64,000 nucleotides of DNA. It comes from Acanthornis magna (lineage: Eukaryota; Chordata; Aves; Passeriformes; Acanthizidae). This document shows, piece by piece, positions 1 through 14,658 of this stretch. Both the position numbers and the translations under genes were made by a program. The DNA is taken from the NCBI GenBank assembly GCA_036785705.1, contig JAWUZG010000032.1, forward strand, positions 18,332,318 through 18,396,317, in the 5' to 3' direction. Under the pieces are notes generated by a model. That model did not search any database. It was not told the origin of the DNA and saw only the letters and a program-made list of their open reading frames with translations. Numbering within the stretch: the stretch's first letter is position 1; each line of letters starts with the position of its first letter.

Positions 1-3000
1 CAGCAGAAGTGTCCCATATAGCAGATGAAATGTTCACTTTTCTGGTGCAGGAAAAGGTGAGAATATAGGACTAGACCGATGCGGGGGTATCTTGCCATTA
101 CCTCTTGTTAACTACGTTTCTCCAGTTTTTGCTATGCTGGACGGTGTACAATGCAGGACATGCAAAGTTTCTGCTTGTACTTTACCCAAGATATAAATAA
201 AACTTGGATGCACTAGAGAACTAAATGTTTCATACTTGGTGGTATTTAATATGTCACAACTATCTACCGAGTGTGTCGAAATGTCACTTTCAGCTGATAG
301 CTCAGTAATATGTGAAAGGTTCTCAAAGGTTAAAACTTAAGGCTGCAGTTACCTCTGGCTTTTTCAGGAGAGGGATTTGTTCTTAAACTTCTGAAAACCT
401 GAAAAGTGAGATATATTCTCTATGTTTTGCAAATGTACTCAACTTTTAGATCAGTGGGGCATTGTAGTAGCTACTTAATGGGATTTATGGAATGCTGCCT
501 CTGCAGTTTATGAGCACAGGCTTATAAAAGGTGGGTAATAATGAGTGGTTTCAATTACATATATTAAAAAATCAATGTCAACACTTTTAAAAGAAAATAA
601 AACATTGCTCAACTCATACATGTAGTATCCAGGTTGAGTACGATTGCTTCATACTGAAACACCTGTGGGGCGATTCTTTTTTACAAGCAAAATGAAGTGC
701 ACAAAGTAGATCATAGTTAATCGCTGCATGTTTGAAAGTGATTATATAAAGTATCAACAATTCCTCTGCATTCAAATAATTAATTTTGGACTTACTCCAT
801 GTTGTTCTTTTAATATAAAGGTAGGGAAAATACCCAATATTCTACATTAACACCTGGGAGAATGTAAAGGCCAACTGACTCCACAGTGCTTTCTTGAGGA
901 CAGTTCTTTAAATACACCATCATGATTTCTACTCCAGAGGTAACTTTTCCAACTCACTGATATCAGAGTTGAAATTCTAAGAAGCACATTGTCACCAGAA
1001 GCACATTGTCATCTTGTTACACTCGAGAGTCACAGGGGACTATCCATTGCAATGTGTACCTACAGCACTGTCACCCTCTGGATAATCACAGCTTCTCTTT
1101 AGATATTTGTGCCACAAATCACTCAGGAGTGGCAGCTTTTTTGTGGGCAGGGATGTACATATCCACACACAGAGTAACATCCCCTCAGTTGTCCGCCTGC
1201 AGCCACAGGGGACTGGGAGGGCTACTTGGCTACTGAGTCTTCACTCAGCAAACACATCAAAACTATAAACACTGAAAGAAACAGACCCTGCATGGTCTTC
1301 CATATGCTGAAGTGGGGTCTTTTTTCCTTGTTGCAAAGTGTAAATGCAAATGATGTGTTTAAAAAATCAGGAAACAAATTCGCAAAAACAGAGAATAATG
1401 ATATTTTTCCATCTGCTTGTGCAGAAGTACAGCTATTTTTTTACATTTTTATTTTTAAGGTATCCTCAAGACTCTATTCAATATGCAAAACCAAAAGATT
1501 AATGAAATGTATCTCGAAATTATATTTTTTATTACAATATATGCACAACAGGCAGATTAAAATTTCTACTCTAAAAACCAGTGTGTTAATATTGAAAGCT
1601 TTTGTTTAGTTTACTTTGTTGCCCACTGCAATAAAAAGACAGAATTAACCACAAAATATCCTATTTCTTTTGTAGATTATATAATTATTACAGAAAAAAT
1701 TACAAATAATATACAGCAAGTTTGGAAGCTATTTTTGAGTTTTTTAATACTACATACCTTCTTTCCTACCCAGAAATTAATATACCAAAAATGTAGTTGT
1801 CTTTTCATAATTCTAGAATTATTCTTTTACCTAAACAAACCCTCTAACTGAAATAATGACATTAAGAATGTCTGCATTCTCAAGAAGAGAAGTGGGAGAA
1901 AAGATAAATAAAGTTTTTAAAAATTCTTTGAATACATGTGAGTTGTTTGGTATAATTGAATCAAAATCTGGTGATTCTGTATGAATGAAGTAAAGTTTCA
2001 CTGACTGACTGATTGCCAGTAAATTGCATTTTCACTTGTCATTTTCAATTGTCTTTTTCACTTTCTGTTATAACAATGAAAAATGGTGAATTAACAGAAA
2101 TATGAATCTCAAGTAAAAAATCTAACTTCTGTTCTAGGTGTGATATGACATTTGCAGGAAAAATGATAGCAAGAGAAAAATATTTCTGGTGTTAGAGAGC
2201 ACTTTTGAAATTTCTTTAGAAGTCATCATGCTTTCTTTTTTTATCTGTAGCCAAAATTCTGAAATCTATATTATTACACTTAATTTGATTCAGTTTTAAA
2301 AAATATGGTCATTATATCTTTCTAGCAGATTAATTAACGTTATTTAAAAAATGTATAGCAGAGTCTTTAGGGGTATGTTCTTCAACTTGAAAAAATTAAG
2401 AATATTTAGAAATTTCCAAAAATGTTAAATTGAAATTATGACTGAGAATTTATGTGGGGAGGACTTTTCCTGATATTTCTTGATACTTCTCTGCTCACAG
2501 GTCTATAGATTTATACATAGATCTATAGCTTCTATGTTGTACTACACATCTGTACCCCATGGATAACCCACTATAAACATCAGACTCTAGTCAAACTCCC
2601 AGTGCCCAGGCTGACTTCCCCACACAGATCCTACTTCCCACATTCTTTATTCCTAAAACGTAGCTGCATTTGGCTGTGCTGTGCATTTAAGCCCAATTTA
2701 CCAGATTACATTGTATCAGTAGATGCTCCTTTATACCATTCATCATCCCTCTGAAAACTTCATCATACTCCTCCTTTCTGATAACTGATAAAACTGTCAA
2801 GCAGTCTCAGGTCAGAAATCAGTTCCTGAAGGATTTCACCGGAACATGGCTCCTCGTGCCAATTTCATATTTTGCAGTTAGATTTGGAAGCCTGTCAGTT
2901 TTGCAGATTTCATTCCATTTCATGTGTCATGTGAATTTTGTGTCACTCTTCCACGGGACTTGTCATGTTACTTATTCATGTGGAAATATTGTAATTTTTA

Positions 3001-6000
3001 TTGCACCTCCCTAGAGCTTAAATGAAACTTGAGTTATACATTTTCAGTTTCCACAGCTTCCTTTTACAACTTTTGCAACATATTAATTCTTTTCCTATTC
3101 TAGAATTACAGAGATAAGACAGAACAAAAATTTTCTCCCATGAAGGAAAAGTGATTTCAAGCCCATCAATTACTAATGATATCATGTTACATTTAAAAGT
3201 TTAGAGATGGAGGTGAAAGTGAATGCTGTACAGTACACTATGAAAAGAGTATTTTACTTTGCACTTTTATTGAATTGTCACTTATATGTTAATTTTTTTT
3301 TTTTTTTAAAGTGAGTGCTTTTCTGTGTCCTCTTTCCCAAGCTTCACAATAAAGCAAGCACAGCCTGTAGGTGGAAGGAACATATTCATTTTGCTTGTTC
3401 TATGTTTTTCCTCATGCTCAGTCCAGGATATCCAGAAAAGCTCCCTTTACTTGCTTTCTATGAACATTTCTGTATCTTCTTAATACAGAAGCTCTGGGAT
3501 GATTCTTTGACTGGTGGAAAAAACAGTAATTTCTTTACCTTAAATAATTACTTTGGTTATTCTGGCACACCACTTCTCAGAGAGCAGAGAGCTATCTGTG
3601 TGCTCCCTTACATCAGAAAGACTCTGAGGAACATTTTTTGGATTATGAAATCCCAATTTTTATATTGATCCTGCTGAATCTTTAATATTTCAGAAGTTTA
3701 TTTTCTTGTATCAAAATTACCAGAGAAAAATAGAGAAAAAAAACCCTGATTTACTGAGACAGCTCATTTAGAAGATCATTAATGAGACACAGTACCTTGT
3801 AGCTCTCAGTCATCAGTTTTCATCTCATCCCTTTTTTTATGGATTCATAAGGATTCATCTCGCCAAGCCAGAAGAATCATTAAATTTCCTTAGAACCTCC
3901 TGCATGAGACAAACTGCAGAATTTCAACCAGTGTTTTTAAATCAGACACTTGTCACTTACTAGAATTAAAGAACAGTGTAAAAAGAAAATTTTGTTGCTG
4001 TGCTATGTCTACTGAGCTACATGCATGAAATCATTTGTCTGTAGAATAATATCAAATAATCCAAAATTTGTGCACAAATTCCCCTCTTGTCTCCACCTTC
4101 TGCCATCATTGCTAACCAGAATGGGTACTGTTAGTTACAGTGCCATGAGCATATGGAAGATAAACAAATGTTACAATATTGCAGGTGATTCTGTCTGTTT
4201 TAAGTGGAATTATCATGGAATCTGTTGGTTGTTATATTTCTTTCCTTATGTTATGCAGGTTTTATCATGCGCATGAATCAGAAGTTGACCTTCAGTCTTC
4301 AACACTAAATTTTTCAGCATACCTGAGTCAGAATGCCTTTCCTTTAGGAAATGCAGTTATCTTTAGAATGAAAGTCTTCAGGGAAAGACTCAGACTTATC
4401 AGGCATAGGAAGCCAGTGGTCCTAGCATGATCTTAAGTGAGGGATTCTTTTTGGCTGTACAGAAAATGCTCACTTGTTTTTCCAAAATGAAATTGTAAAG
4501 TTTAATTCTTCTGAGAATAAAAAAAAATTAAAATCATATTTTTGCCCCTGTTCAATGGTATTTTTTTCATGGAAAGACTCAGTTCTGCAGCCAGTTTTCC
4601 AACAAACATGGACAGAATGAAATTATTCCATATATCTTATTATTCATGCACAAAGATTAGTTTTAGTTGAATTTTTTGTATGCACTTTGTGGAAGATCCA
4701 AGATTAAGCAATATGACAGCTCAGGGCAAATTAAGAATAATTCCAAGCACAAAAGAAATTGTTACTTGTTCTTTGTTCCCCATCAAATGAATAGAAGAGA
4801 ATAGTGTTTCAAATGTGGGTGAAACAGAATATTTCCTCTTCTGTGGATAAGATGTATCATCTCATTTGGTTTTTGAGATTGCCAGTGTAGGTTATAAACT
4901 TACATACTGTTTGTATATTTATTTTAATTTAAAAACCAATTTCACATACAATTTAGCATTGAGATATAACATAATTACATTTTGTTCTTACATCTACAAA
5001 ATGCATGTCCATATATTGACTGTTATTTATTGGTATAGAGCAGTAGAGGAAGTTTTTCTTCTAGTCTTTAATTTATAGCTGTGGTAAAAATATTCCTGCT
5101 TTCTATGTAACCACTGAAAAGGGGATAAAACACTCATTACTTTTCATTGGTGCTGTTAATTTGAAAAGTGTCTAATTCTAAATTGGCCCATGAGCAGCCT
5201 GGTTTCTGTAGAGAGATGAACAAGGATTGCAATGGTTAAGCCATGGGCAATGACTTCTTTGAATCAAGCAAATTTCAATATTATTTTTAAATTATCAAAG
5301 TAAAGGATAGAGTCATAGAGGAAAAACATGCAAAAAAGGTGTTTTAGAGATGGTTTAATGAAAATAGTTCATTAAATGAGAACTGCAAGATCTTGTCCTT
5401 TCTAAAACTCACATTGTTTTAATTCAGGAGCCTAAGGGGACATCTTTTTAAAACCTCACATGGACTGAGATACCCAAGCCCCAGAGAGATTTTGTTAAGT
5501 TAGACATCTACTACAAGTTATGACTTCTACATTTACCTTTTTGTGTGGATTTAAAGGGTTTGAGAGAGCCTTACATTTAAGGGCTTCAGTTTGAACACAG
5601 TCTAAACATTCAACTGTATGTAGAGATAACGTATTGGTTTATGCAGCTGGAAAGTGCAAAAATGTAGTAAAAAACAATTATCTTGATTGCATGTGAAAAA
5701 AGAGCAACACATATTTCACAGACATATCCGGTATTAAGAAAACCAAAACATTCTCTCTTTGTAAGTTTTTTGTACCTCACATAAAGTGAGAAAAAAAATC
5801 TACATGCTTTTTCATTCTCTGCCAGTTTTATGATATCCTGCTTCTTGTTTTTGATACAGTTAATACAACAGTTGCTTGGACAAGTACTTTGTGATATAAT
5901 ATTGTAAATGTTTATAACTGTTTAGAAAAAAAAAGTTCTATGAATTTCAGCCCTACAGGCTATCAGGTCTGCAAAAGAAATTTAATAATTTTTAAGGCAA

Positions 6001-9000
6001 TAATTTCCAGACAGGAGTTTATTTATCAAGTTTTTCTTGATTATGGTATTTTCAGAAAGGGCAATAAATCCCTGGAGGCTCTTGAAACACATGGGAGGTG
6101 ATAGGTTTTCCTATTTTGATGTAGTTTTCTCAATGTGGTCTGCAGTTAATAATAAGGAAGCAAAGTTACATAGATAAGTTCCTTTTAATGCCAATGTATT
6201 TTCTGCTTTTCAGAAAAAAACAGTAAAACTGCCTGAACAAATTGAAAGTCTTTTTCATTAAAAAATTTTAAATATCACCATTTTTTTGAGTTTTGTGAAT
6301 TCTCTACTTAATTATTTTTTCTGTTTATTTATGAACTTCTTAATTTTCTAGGTTTGTGTTTGAAATCCTTTACTTTACAACCTGTCTCTAGTATTAATTA
6401 ATGTGTCAGAAAGGTTATTTTGTAATGCTGTCTGCTTTTTCTCAAGGAAAGATTATGCTGAAAAAACCCAGATAAAAAAAGAAAAATTAATATCTTGTTT
6501 GTGATAAAACACCATTTACTGTCAATCAGAAATTTTAAAAGCAAATTTTCTGTTGTACTGACTGCTGATTATGAGTTGTTTTCATTTTAGTAGAACAAGA
6601 AAATGCATTGGTAAAGTAATGCTAAAGTTTTTCAAAGACTTCAGCTTGATCTTAATTTTTATCAATACAGCTCCAGTTTCTACACACTACTTTTGTATAA
6701 ACAATCTCCTTGTGAGACTGCAGTTTCAGCTACTGCTTCTAACATAGTTCTGTGAATAAGCTGTCTGAGCCACAGTGTTATAGCTTCTGCATATTGCTTT
6801 TCTTGTGCCAGGAAGGAATCAACATTCAATGTACTCAGCACCTTGCACAAAACACCTGCTTCAAAGAGGTTGTAATGAGGATACCAAGCCTACCTAATTG
6901 CTCGAGCATAGGCAGAGACTTCCATTTCTCTCTGAGAGGAAGCAATTCCAGCCTGTCCAGCACTCTGTGTGCATTTGCAACAGGTGAGCTCCCTTTGTAC
7001 AAGCAGAATTTGTACAGAGCACTACCACCAGTTTTTGCACTGTGCTATATAGATTTTTGTCTTTCCAGTTCCTACAGAGATGAAGTTGTGTAAAAACGAG
7101 GCTACTGTCCTCAATGAGGATGTCAAATAATTCAGAAGCCTTTTGGAATATTTTGATGAGATGAAAAGTGTTAATATGTCACTAAATAGTAGCACAGGAT
7201 ATATCTATCACCAGTTATCAACCCACTTCAACTGTTACTTTTGACAGCGTTTGAAACTTCAGATTTGTTGATTTGGGTGCAAGTTTTTCTCTGTGCAGAG
7301 GGCTAATTTCTCTTCAAATTAATCTTTATTTGTGTAACCTGTAAAAATGATTCTATGTACCTGCTTTTATTCCTCCCTCACAGAAAAGACAGAAAAAGTG
7401 AAAAGTACATGCTGAGACACATTTTTATTTCATATTCACACATGAAATTCTAGTAAGTCACACACCTTGCATATGTATAACCAAGAGATCCTTTTGCAAT
7501 CCCTGCCCTCTGCCTATAAATGGTGCAGAGGGACCTACATGAGTAAATTTTATGCTTGGCTTCTTTTAAAAGTGCATATAAAAAGTAACAGTAAATTGAA
7601 GCCCACAGGGTACTTTCCACATTGTACTATAAGGATGTTTCATTGCATACTACTCATGAAAATTGAACTTGATATCAGCTATAATTATGACAAAGGTAAG
7701 TGAGAGTATGATTCTCACTTTGAGTACTCTTCCCCTTTGTCCTTTTTCTGTGCTTTTAGTCACCTTTAATTGCTAGGGAGATGTTTCATGCCAAAGGTTT
7801 TCACATATTGTAGAAACTCATTAATTAGTTAATAATATATGAATCTTGCCTTACATTGAGAGTGCAATCACCCGATGGGAAATCAGAAATACTGAGGATG
7901 CTAAAGGTTTAATTGAGACCTTCATCCTAATAATGTTCAGTGACACTGATATTTTCATATATTTAATCAGACTCATATCACAGTTTATAAACTACCCTGA
8001 TGATCTAGAATTCATCAATTTCCTAATCATTTATGTACAAGTTGTTGCTTTGGTTAGTGAGAGCCACATGAAAATAACACAGCCCATTTTATTTCTATTT
8101 CAACATAAACATCTTTTCAATCCTTGCTTAGTCAGATTTAATAATTTTATTTCTCAAACAAGGAGGAAAGAGTCTGGACATTATACTTTTCAGCTGCATT
8201 TTAAAAATACAATATTTTGGCAGTACGTGAAGACTCCTAGTTTGGGAAGTCTAGCAGGCAGTTTCAATTACTAGAACACGGTAGCTTCAAATGTCTACTA
8301 GAATAGTAAGCAATAATACTGAGTAATAAAATCACAGGGAATTTAATATTTTCACACACCTTCAAATAGAGCTTTGTACCCTGTTGTGATTGAGCTGGAG
8401 TATGTACAAGATATTATGCGGTATGGGACTGGTGTTTTCCATTCCTGGCTCCTACTGTGTGGAACTTTGGAGAAGATTGCTAACATTCCAATATAAGAAT
8501 AAAAATAGTTGTCTAAGTCTTCAGACTTTGTTTGTTTGCTTGTTTTAAAAAGTAAATAGATTTATACCTGTTACCACTGTGAAGAAAGCCTGGCGCTATA
8601 CTTGAGGCAACCATGGTCCCTCCTAGTTTTCTGAGTGAGACAATAACTCAGGTGAGACAAATATGCTCAATTAAAAGCCCACAACACTTCAGGCAGCAGT
8701 CCAGGTTCAAACAGAGACACTTTGCTTTCCATAAGCTGTCTAATCAATGCAGTACTTAAATCTGGCTAGGCCAACATATTCACTGACGCCTGGGTTAAAT
8801 TAACTTGTACTGAGCCCTGTATTTTTATCTCAACCATTTTTGGAACTCCAGAGGGTGTGTTTAAACATAAGCTGTCTTTACTCCATATATTCTTGAGCAA
8901 TATAGGATATGTCGTTAACAATGTTGATCACTGTAAATACTGTAACTACTTCCACTTCAATGTGTTTAAAGTAGAAAATTAAGTATTTAGAAATGCCACT

Positions 9001-12000
9001 CCTTTAACACTTAACCAACTTTTACTTTCGATTCTTTCATATTATTATGTCATTTTTATTATTAAGTTTTCATGATAGTATCAAGCTATATATATCTGAC
9101 ACACATTGCATTTAGATACAGTTTAAAAAATAGTAAGTTTTTTCCAATATTTGTAATGTTTCTACACAATTTAGGTGCTTATTCTTAAGAAAATGTAACT
9201 AGGCTACCCAAGCACACAAATTTTTTCATACTGGCAATGGAGAGAGGTCAGAAGTCACATAACTCCTTAGGCGACAATGCTGTTCTACCTAAAACAAGTA
9301 TGTCTTGTCTCTGGAAGTACTGGGAAATCAGGCAGCAACAGAAGCAAGTCTACGTGTCTAGCCTCAGCTGAGAGAACAAATAGATGTCACTAAATACCTC
9401 CACCCACTAGAGAAAAACAGGTTCACGCAGTAGAAGAGATGGTGAAGATGTTTATGGACTTACAGAAGTTTCAAGCTAGAACAGGATTGGATAAAAGCAC
9501 CTGAGGTGTACAATGAGTAGATCACTGTTCAGGACTTAGTCTCCAGTTAAATGTGATTTAGACTGAGTAGAGTTCTTTATGCACACCCACAAGTCTTGAT
9601 TTAACTGTTTTCCACTATGTGATATAGCAGAGTCTCAAATATAACCCCAGACATAAATTGAAGTGGGTTTCACTTGTGATGATCTGCAGCTGGGTAGAAA
9701 TAGCCCATAGCAAGCTCTATAGCTATGCCATGACACAGAAACTATCTCCTACTTTATGAATTCATCAGTTTCTCCACTCCATAGTGGTGACAGAGAAAAA
9801 AGCTTTCACAATGTAGTGAATAAATGTGTGAAATATAGCACTAACTGTGAAACAATATCAAGCAAGAATAAGCTGCATGAATCTTATCTAATATGAGACC
9901 TGAAATGGCTTTGTATTAGGATGATGAAACACACAAGTGCTTTAGAATAAGATTGAGGACATTAAGATGGAAGAAACTGTACACAAATCTTGGCTGAGAA
10001 GGAGAAATAAGCACAAGGATGTCAGCTTCAACAAACTGGGACAGAAGATTGTAACTGGATTTCAGTCACTTGATGTCAGTTTCACTTTACAGTTTGGTAA
10101 GTAAAAAAAACACATGTGCATCAGTGGTCCTGAGTATCCCACAGCTAGCCAGTGTATTCATGATCTTGGTAGAATTTCATATTTGAATTTAATCCAGTCT
10201 ATCTATCCATCTCTATAACTTCCATCATCAACCTATCTGAATGTTGATGGTTACATTTCTGTATGACAGTCTGCATGACTGACCAAATGTAATTTTAAAC
10301 ATAAGATACAGCCACACTCAAGAAGATACTCCCAAAGCTTCCACTCTTTTTTTATGAAGGTGATGTGCTGGGCAAATATTGCATGCTTCCCGATGCAGAG
10401 ATCAGCTTCTGCTCTACTTCTTTATCCATATAATTACTTGGAACTGATAGCAGATCTTCAGCTTCCATTAAATCAATAAAAGCACATTTAAAATTCACAT
10501 AGGCCCAGAACCTCAAACATTTTGAGCTGCCTTCTGGATATAGTCTGTGCATTTCTGCCCTGTGAGTGAGGAACTGATGCTTGCGTGACCTGACACAAGA
10601 TGCTTCATTCTATTTGTCATTCTCTTGCTTTCCCTCATGCAGAAGAGCAAAAAATTCACCATTATTGCAATGCAGTTTCTTAGAACTTGAAGAGATAGCA
10701 TGGTCTTCCAGAGAAACAATGTTCTTCAGGGGAATATAAACTACAAACTGATGAAAGAAAAGTAACAGCAGAAGTAATTTGTGTTTATTCAGCATTTGGC
10801 ATTAGTGATATTTTCATAGAAGACATAGACTCAGCTTAACACTTGTTTCCTTCTTCTGAGAAAATCATCTACAACCACAGCTTCAAAATTCTACCATCAT
10901 CCAGGATAGCCCAAGGCTGAAAAACTTAGTTCTGGACTTTTGATTTACCTCAATCAATCAAGCAATTTTTAACCAGATTTAATACACCCTTCACATCTCT
11001 GTTCCTATTTACTGGAACATTCATAACAAGAACAACTTACAATATGTATAAGAAAAAAATAGATATATACTTTTCAAAATATGCATAATGAAATTATGGG
11101 ATTTAATACCTTGGGTTATTGGGAAGGTAAAATATATCCATAGTCAGGCAGGTTCATGACATTCTCTAGTAGCTTCTAGACATGATAATACAGAAGTATT
11201 TCTTAGCCAGGAAAGCCTGGATGCAAAAAAGATACCAGGCTAGGTAAACCTTTTGTCTAATCTAGTACAAACGATGTCATACATATTTTTATATACGTAC
11301 ATATACATGAATAAAGTAAAATAACTTTTGAAATTTAACTATTAATGCTATTTTTCATAAAATTATTTAGGCAGACACACTTATGCAATACGTGAATTAA
11401 ACAAGCATATCATGCAGCAATACAATATAAACACCCAACAACCTTTTCCATCTACTATCAAAATTCAACTACAAAACCAAAACCAAAATAAATAAAAATA
11501 CAAAAATTTATATATACTTTGGCAAACCTGGAGGTGTAATATTTAAAATCCACAATCTAAGTATAAGGAAGTTTAAGAGACTGTAAGATACCTGAGCACA
11601 GTCTTCAGTCCTTAATCATGTAGAACACACTCAGAAATCAATAACATTAGGCAAGATGTATTGCACTAAAGTTAGTTGTCATAAATGTCAGGTGATAATG
11701 ATAAAGAATCTTATACTAATTGGCCATGTGCCCATGCAAGTATTTGACTCTCTCAAAAGTCTGAATATTTTTATACATAATTAGGCTGACACAGATGCTT
11801 CAAAAGAACCAAATTGGAAATAAAAAATTAAACCATAATTTCATTGATATCAGCTGTAAAATTCCTGTAGCTTCAGCTTCACTGAGATGCCACCATGGGA
11901 TCTGCAGCTTCTCTGAAGCAGTTTGTCTTTATTTTATAAATAAAATCAAACATTTCTTTGAAATTCAGAGTGCAAGAAAGAGTTCTTTCCCTTAAGAAAT

Positions 12001-14640
12001 TGAAAATAGAGCACCTACAAACCAAAGAATTTTTGTACCAGGTTAAGTATATAACATATCAGGAAAGGAATTCTTTTAAGGAAAATATTATCCATAAAGG
12101 ATGTTCTAAAGATGGAGGAATGGACCCAATCAATTGCAGGAACCCAGAAAAGCACTGAGTAACAAGAAATAAAAATCAGGCCAACCCTCAACTGCTTAAT
12201 TCTTGATTTACACATGGTAGGTATTTCTCAAGTGGCTTTCACATGTATCTAATCTCTGATACTACAAGGTCTTCAAAGCTTCTGATATACTTCCTGCATT
12301 TTTGTTCAGTGAGAAATTGTAGTTTAAGAAGAAGTAGTTTAATAGAAATAGAACTTCAAGAACAAGGGTAACTAAGGTTTTTGGCAGTTATTATTAGAAG
12401 CTATTTTTACCTTCAGTAATATTTCTCTTTGTATTCAAATAATTTATCTTGGTTTTTCCTATTGCTTTCCAAATTGAAACATTGCCTATTTAATAATTTA
12501 TAAAGAAATAGATAAATTTACATACACCATTATTTTTTCAATAAAATATCATCAGAGAGCACTGGTGACAAAAGTTAGATGTAAGGAGGTGATAAGGAAA
12601 GCAGCAAAATAATGAAGTCATTGAATGTTTTACTTTTTTATTTTTATGATGTCTTGCAAATGCAGGTGAAATTTGTTCAACATTATCAGCTGAGACTGCT
12701 GGATGCAGTGAAGTGATGTTCTCTTCTGCCTTAATAATTCTAAGGTGTGACCGCACTGTCAAGGTTTAAATCCTCAGAATCCATTTCAGAACACAGATTT
12801 TAATCTCCCTGTTAATTGAGAGGCCAGGCCACCCACTGCTCTGAATCAGAGCTACTGCAGAACCTTTGATTAGGGCTATTCTGCTTTGCATTTAAATATT
12901 TATATACTTCCTGGATGAGAGCCCACAAGCAAAGAGGAATAAGTGCCTATATTGACAATTCTCCTTTTTAAGGGAGGGGAAAAGTGAGTTCCAGGTTTGG
13001 TTGTGTACAAATTTTGTTTTGAAAAATAATATAGACAGCATTAAACAAGGAGAGGCACAGATCTCAGATACTTTCTTACTCAGGGTTCCTTGTGGAATGT
13101 TACAGTTTAAACCTGTTCAGCTGTACATGAACAAGGAATTGTTCTCTTCCCCATGCTGATGAGTGTTTAATTATCCTGATATTGTTAAAAAGAAAAAAAA
13201 AAGTAATTTAATAAATCATTTGTAGCCACAAAAATAAAGAAATCAGTTATTTGCACTGTCCTACTTATAATCTTTTTGGCTGTTTCAAATTCTGGACAAA
13301 AAAAAAAACAAACCCAAAATACAGTCCTATGCTTTTATTATAGCTTTTCATTTTTGTTGGAAATGGATAGTAGGTGACAAGATACTAAGCCATCATAACA
13401 CAAACTTGTGAGATTTATTGATTCAGTGCAAAGCTGATGGAGTTTCCATACATCAAAGCTTTCAAGCAGCACTGCACTCACCCTATATTATATCCATTAA
13501 GAATTTTTTTATCATTAAAAATCCAATAAAATATTTATTACTCTGTTACAAACCCCTGATGGTTAGATTAATGCAATTCTAAGCACTATGATTATCTTAC
13601 ACAAAGTTTTACACATATATCTTATTTTATTTCTTTTGTTTTTGTCAATCTGGTGAGTTTGATTTCAGAGTTATTGGAATTTTCAGGCTACCTGTAATAA
13701 GAGGCTCCCTGAAACTGTCTCAAATGTCCATCTTTCTCTAGCAAAATCTGAAATTTAAATCTCCCTGGGGGTTATTTGAATATCCTTTTGTGGATTCAGA
13801 AATAATTAGATGATCTCTTATAATGAAGCAATTTATATTAATAAAAGAAAAGCCACAACCTATCTAATGAAGGTTGAAGGTGGGCTCTCTGCTCCCTTGT
13901 TACCACATCATAATGCAGCATCTTTGTGCTTCTGGGAAAGCAATTGGAAAGTATTCTCAGGAGATGTCTGTACTAGAAAGAATATGAGAATGCACACATA
14001 CAGGACTGGTTCAAAAGAATTATCATATTTTAGTGAGGCAGTCAGGAGTTTTCTTTCAAACAGCTACTGTTTTTTTGTTGAAACATAGTTTTTAATCTAT
14101 TTAAACACTGCATCTCCCCACAACAGAAAAGATTTAGCTGCTGATAAAAGTAGAAATATTTTCAATCAAGTTTATCTGTTAATGCCTGAACTACCATAGT
14201 ATTCACATTTACTGATGCCAATGGAGATATCTTTTATATATGGCTTTTCAAAGCATCCACAGAATCAAGGAAGAAACTCACCATTCTGGAGATAGTTTAG
14301 TTTCAACCTTTATTTCTTCATCACAATATTGTCTAAAATTAGAATACAAATTTATGCAATTTTTGTGAAGCTTATAAATTATCACTATAGTTACTATTGT
14401 AGCAATTACTCATTGCATAGATAGGATAAATTTGAGATTTTTTCACTAAAAATCCCCTGTATATAAATAAATATTTGTGAGGCAGAGAAGGAACTTTTTG
14501 GGTAATACCTGTGTATCTTTTTCTCAGAGCATCTGTACACCTGTAAGTCACACCAAGTTTAACTGCCTCATTTTCTAAATGCATTTACCTATGCTAACAT
14601 AATGAAAGACAGCACATGCTTTTCAGTTCAAAAACTTGGT
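1..14640. other. Unique AT-rich sequence, no gene or transposon recognised
   Basis: I read this stretch for CR1 tails, LTR signals and long conserved-looking frames and found no recognisable mobile element and no protein family. Open frames occur (for example 1226-1609 plus, 3315-3668 plus and 7846-8274 plus). They match what AT-rich DNA gives by chance and several begin only at TTG or GTG. Exceptions, entered separately, are a broken secreted-protein-like frame at 10352-10795 minus and two splice-bounded candidates at 6812-7695. A 17-bp tandem duplication lies at 981-1014. Confidence 0.6.
10352..10795 (-). pseudogene. Candidate broken small secreted-protein frame (unrecognised)
   Basis: On the minus strand a true ATG at 10795 opens a frame of 61 codons ending in TAG (10610-10612). 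The same frame then stays open for a further 86 codons to TAA at 10352. The first residues are a short basic start (MLNKHK), a run of six leucines and a hydrophobic stretch to about residue 21, like a signal peptide. The rest is mixed polar sequence with four cysteines spread over both halves. I do not recognise a family. A pseudogene of a small secreted protein is one reading and chance in AT-rich DNA is the other. No splice structure or promoter was identified. An in-frame TAG makes an intact single-exon gene unlikely. Confidence 0.15.
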
Positions 14641-14658
14641 TTCAGTGCATGTTTGACA

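Noticed and set aside
7846..8274. 142-codon plus-strand frame
   Set aside because: The full length starts only at TTG, it has no recognised family and no promoter or splice support, and its composition follows the AT-rich background.
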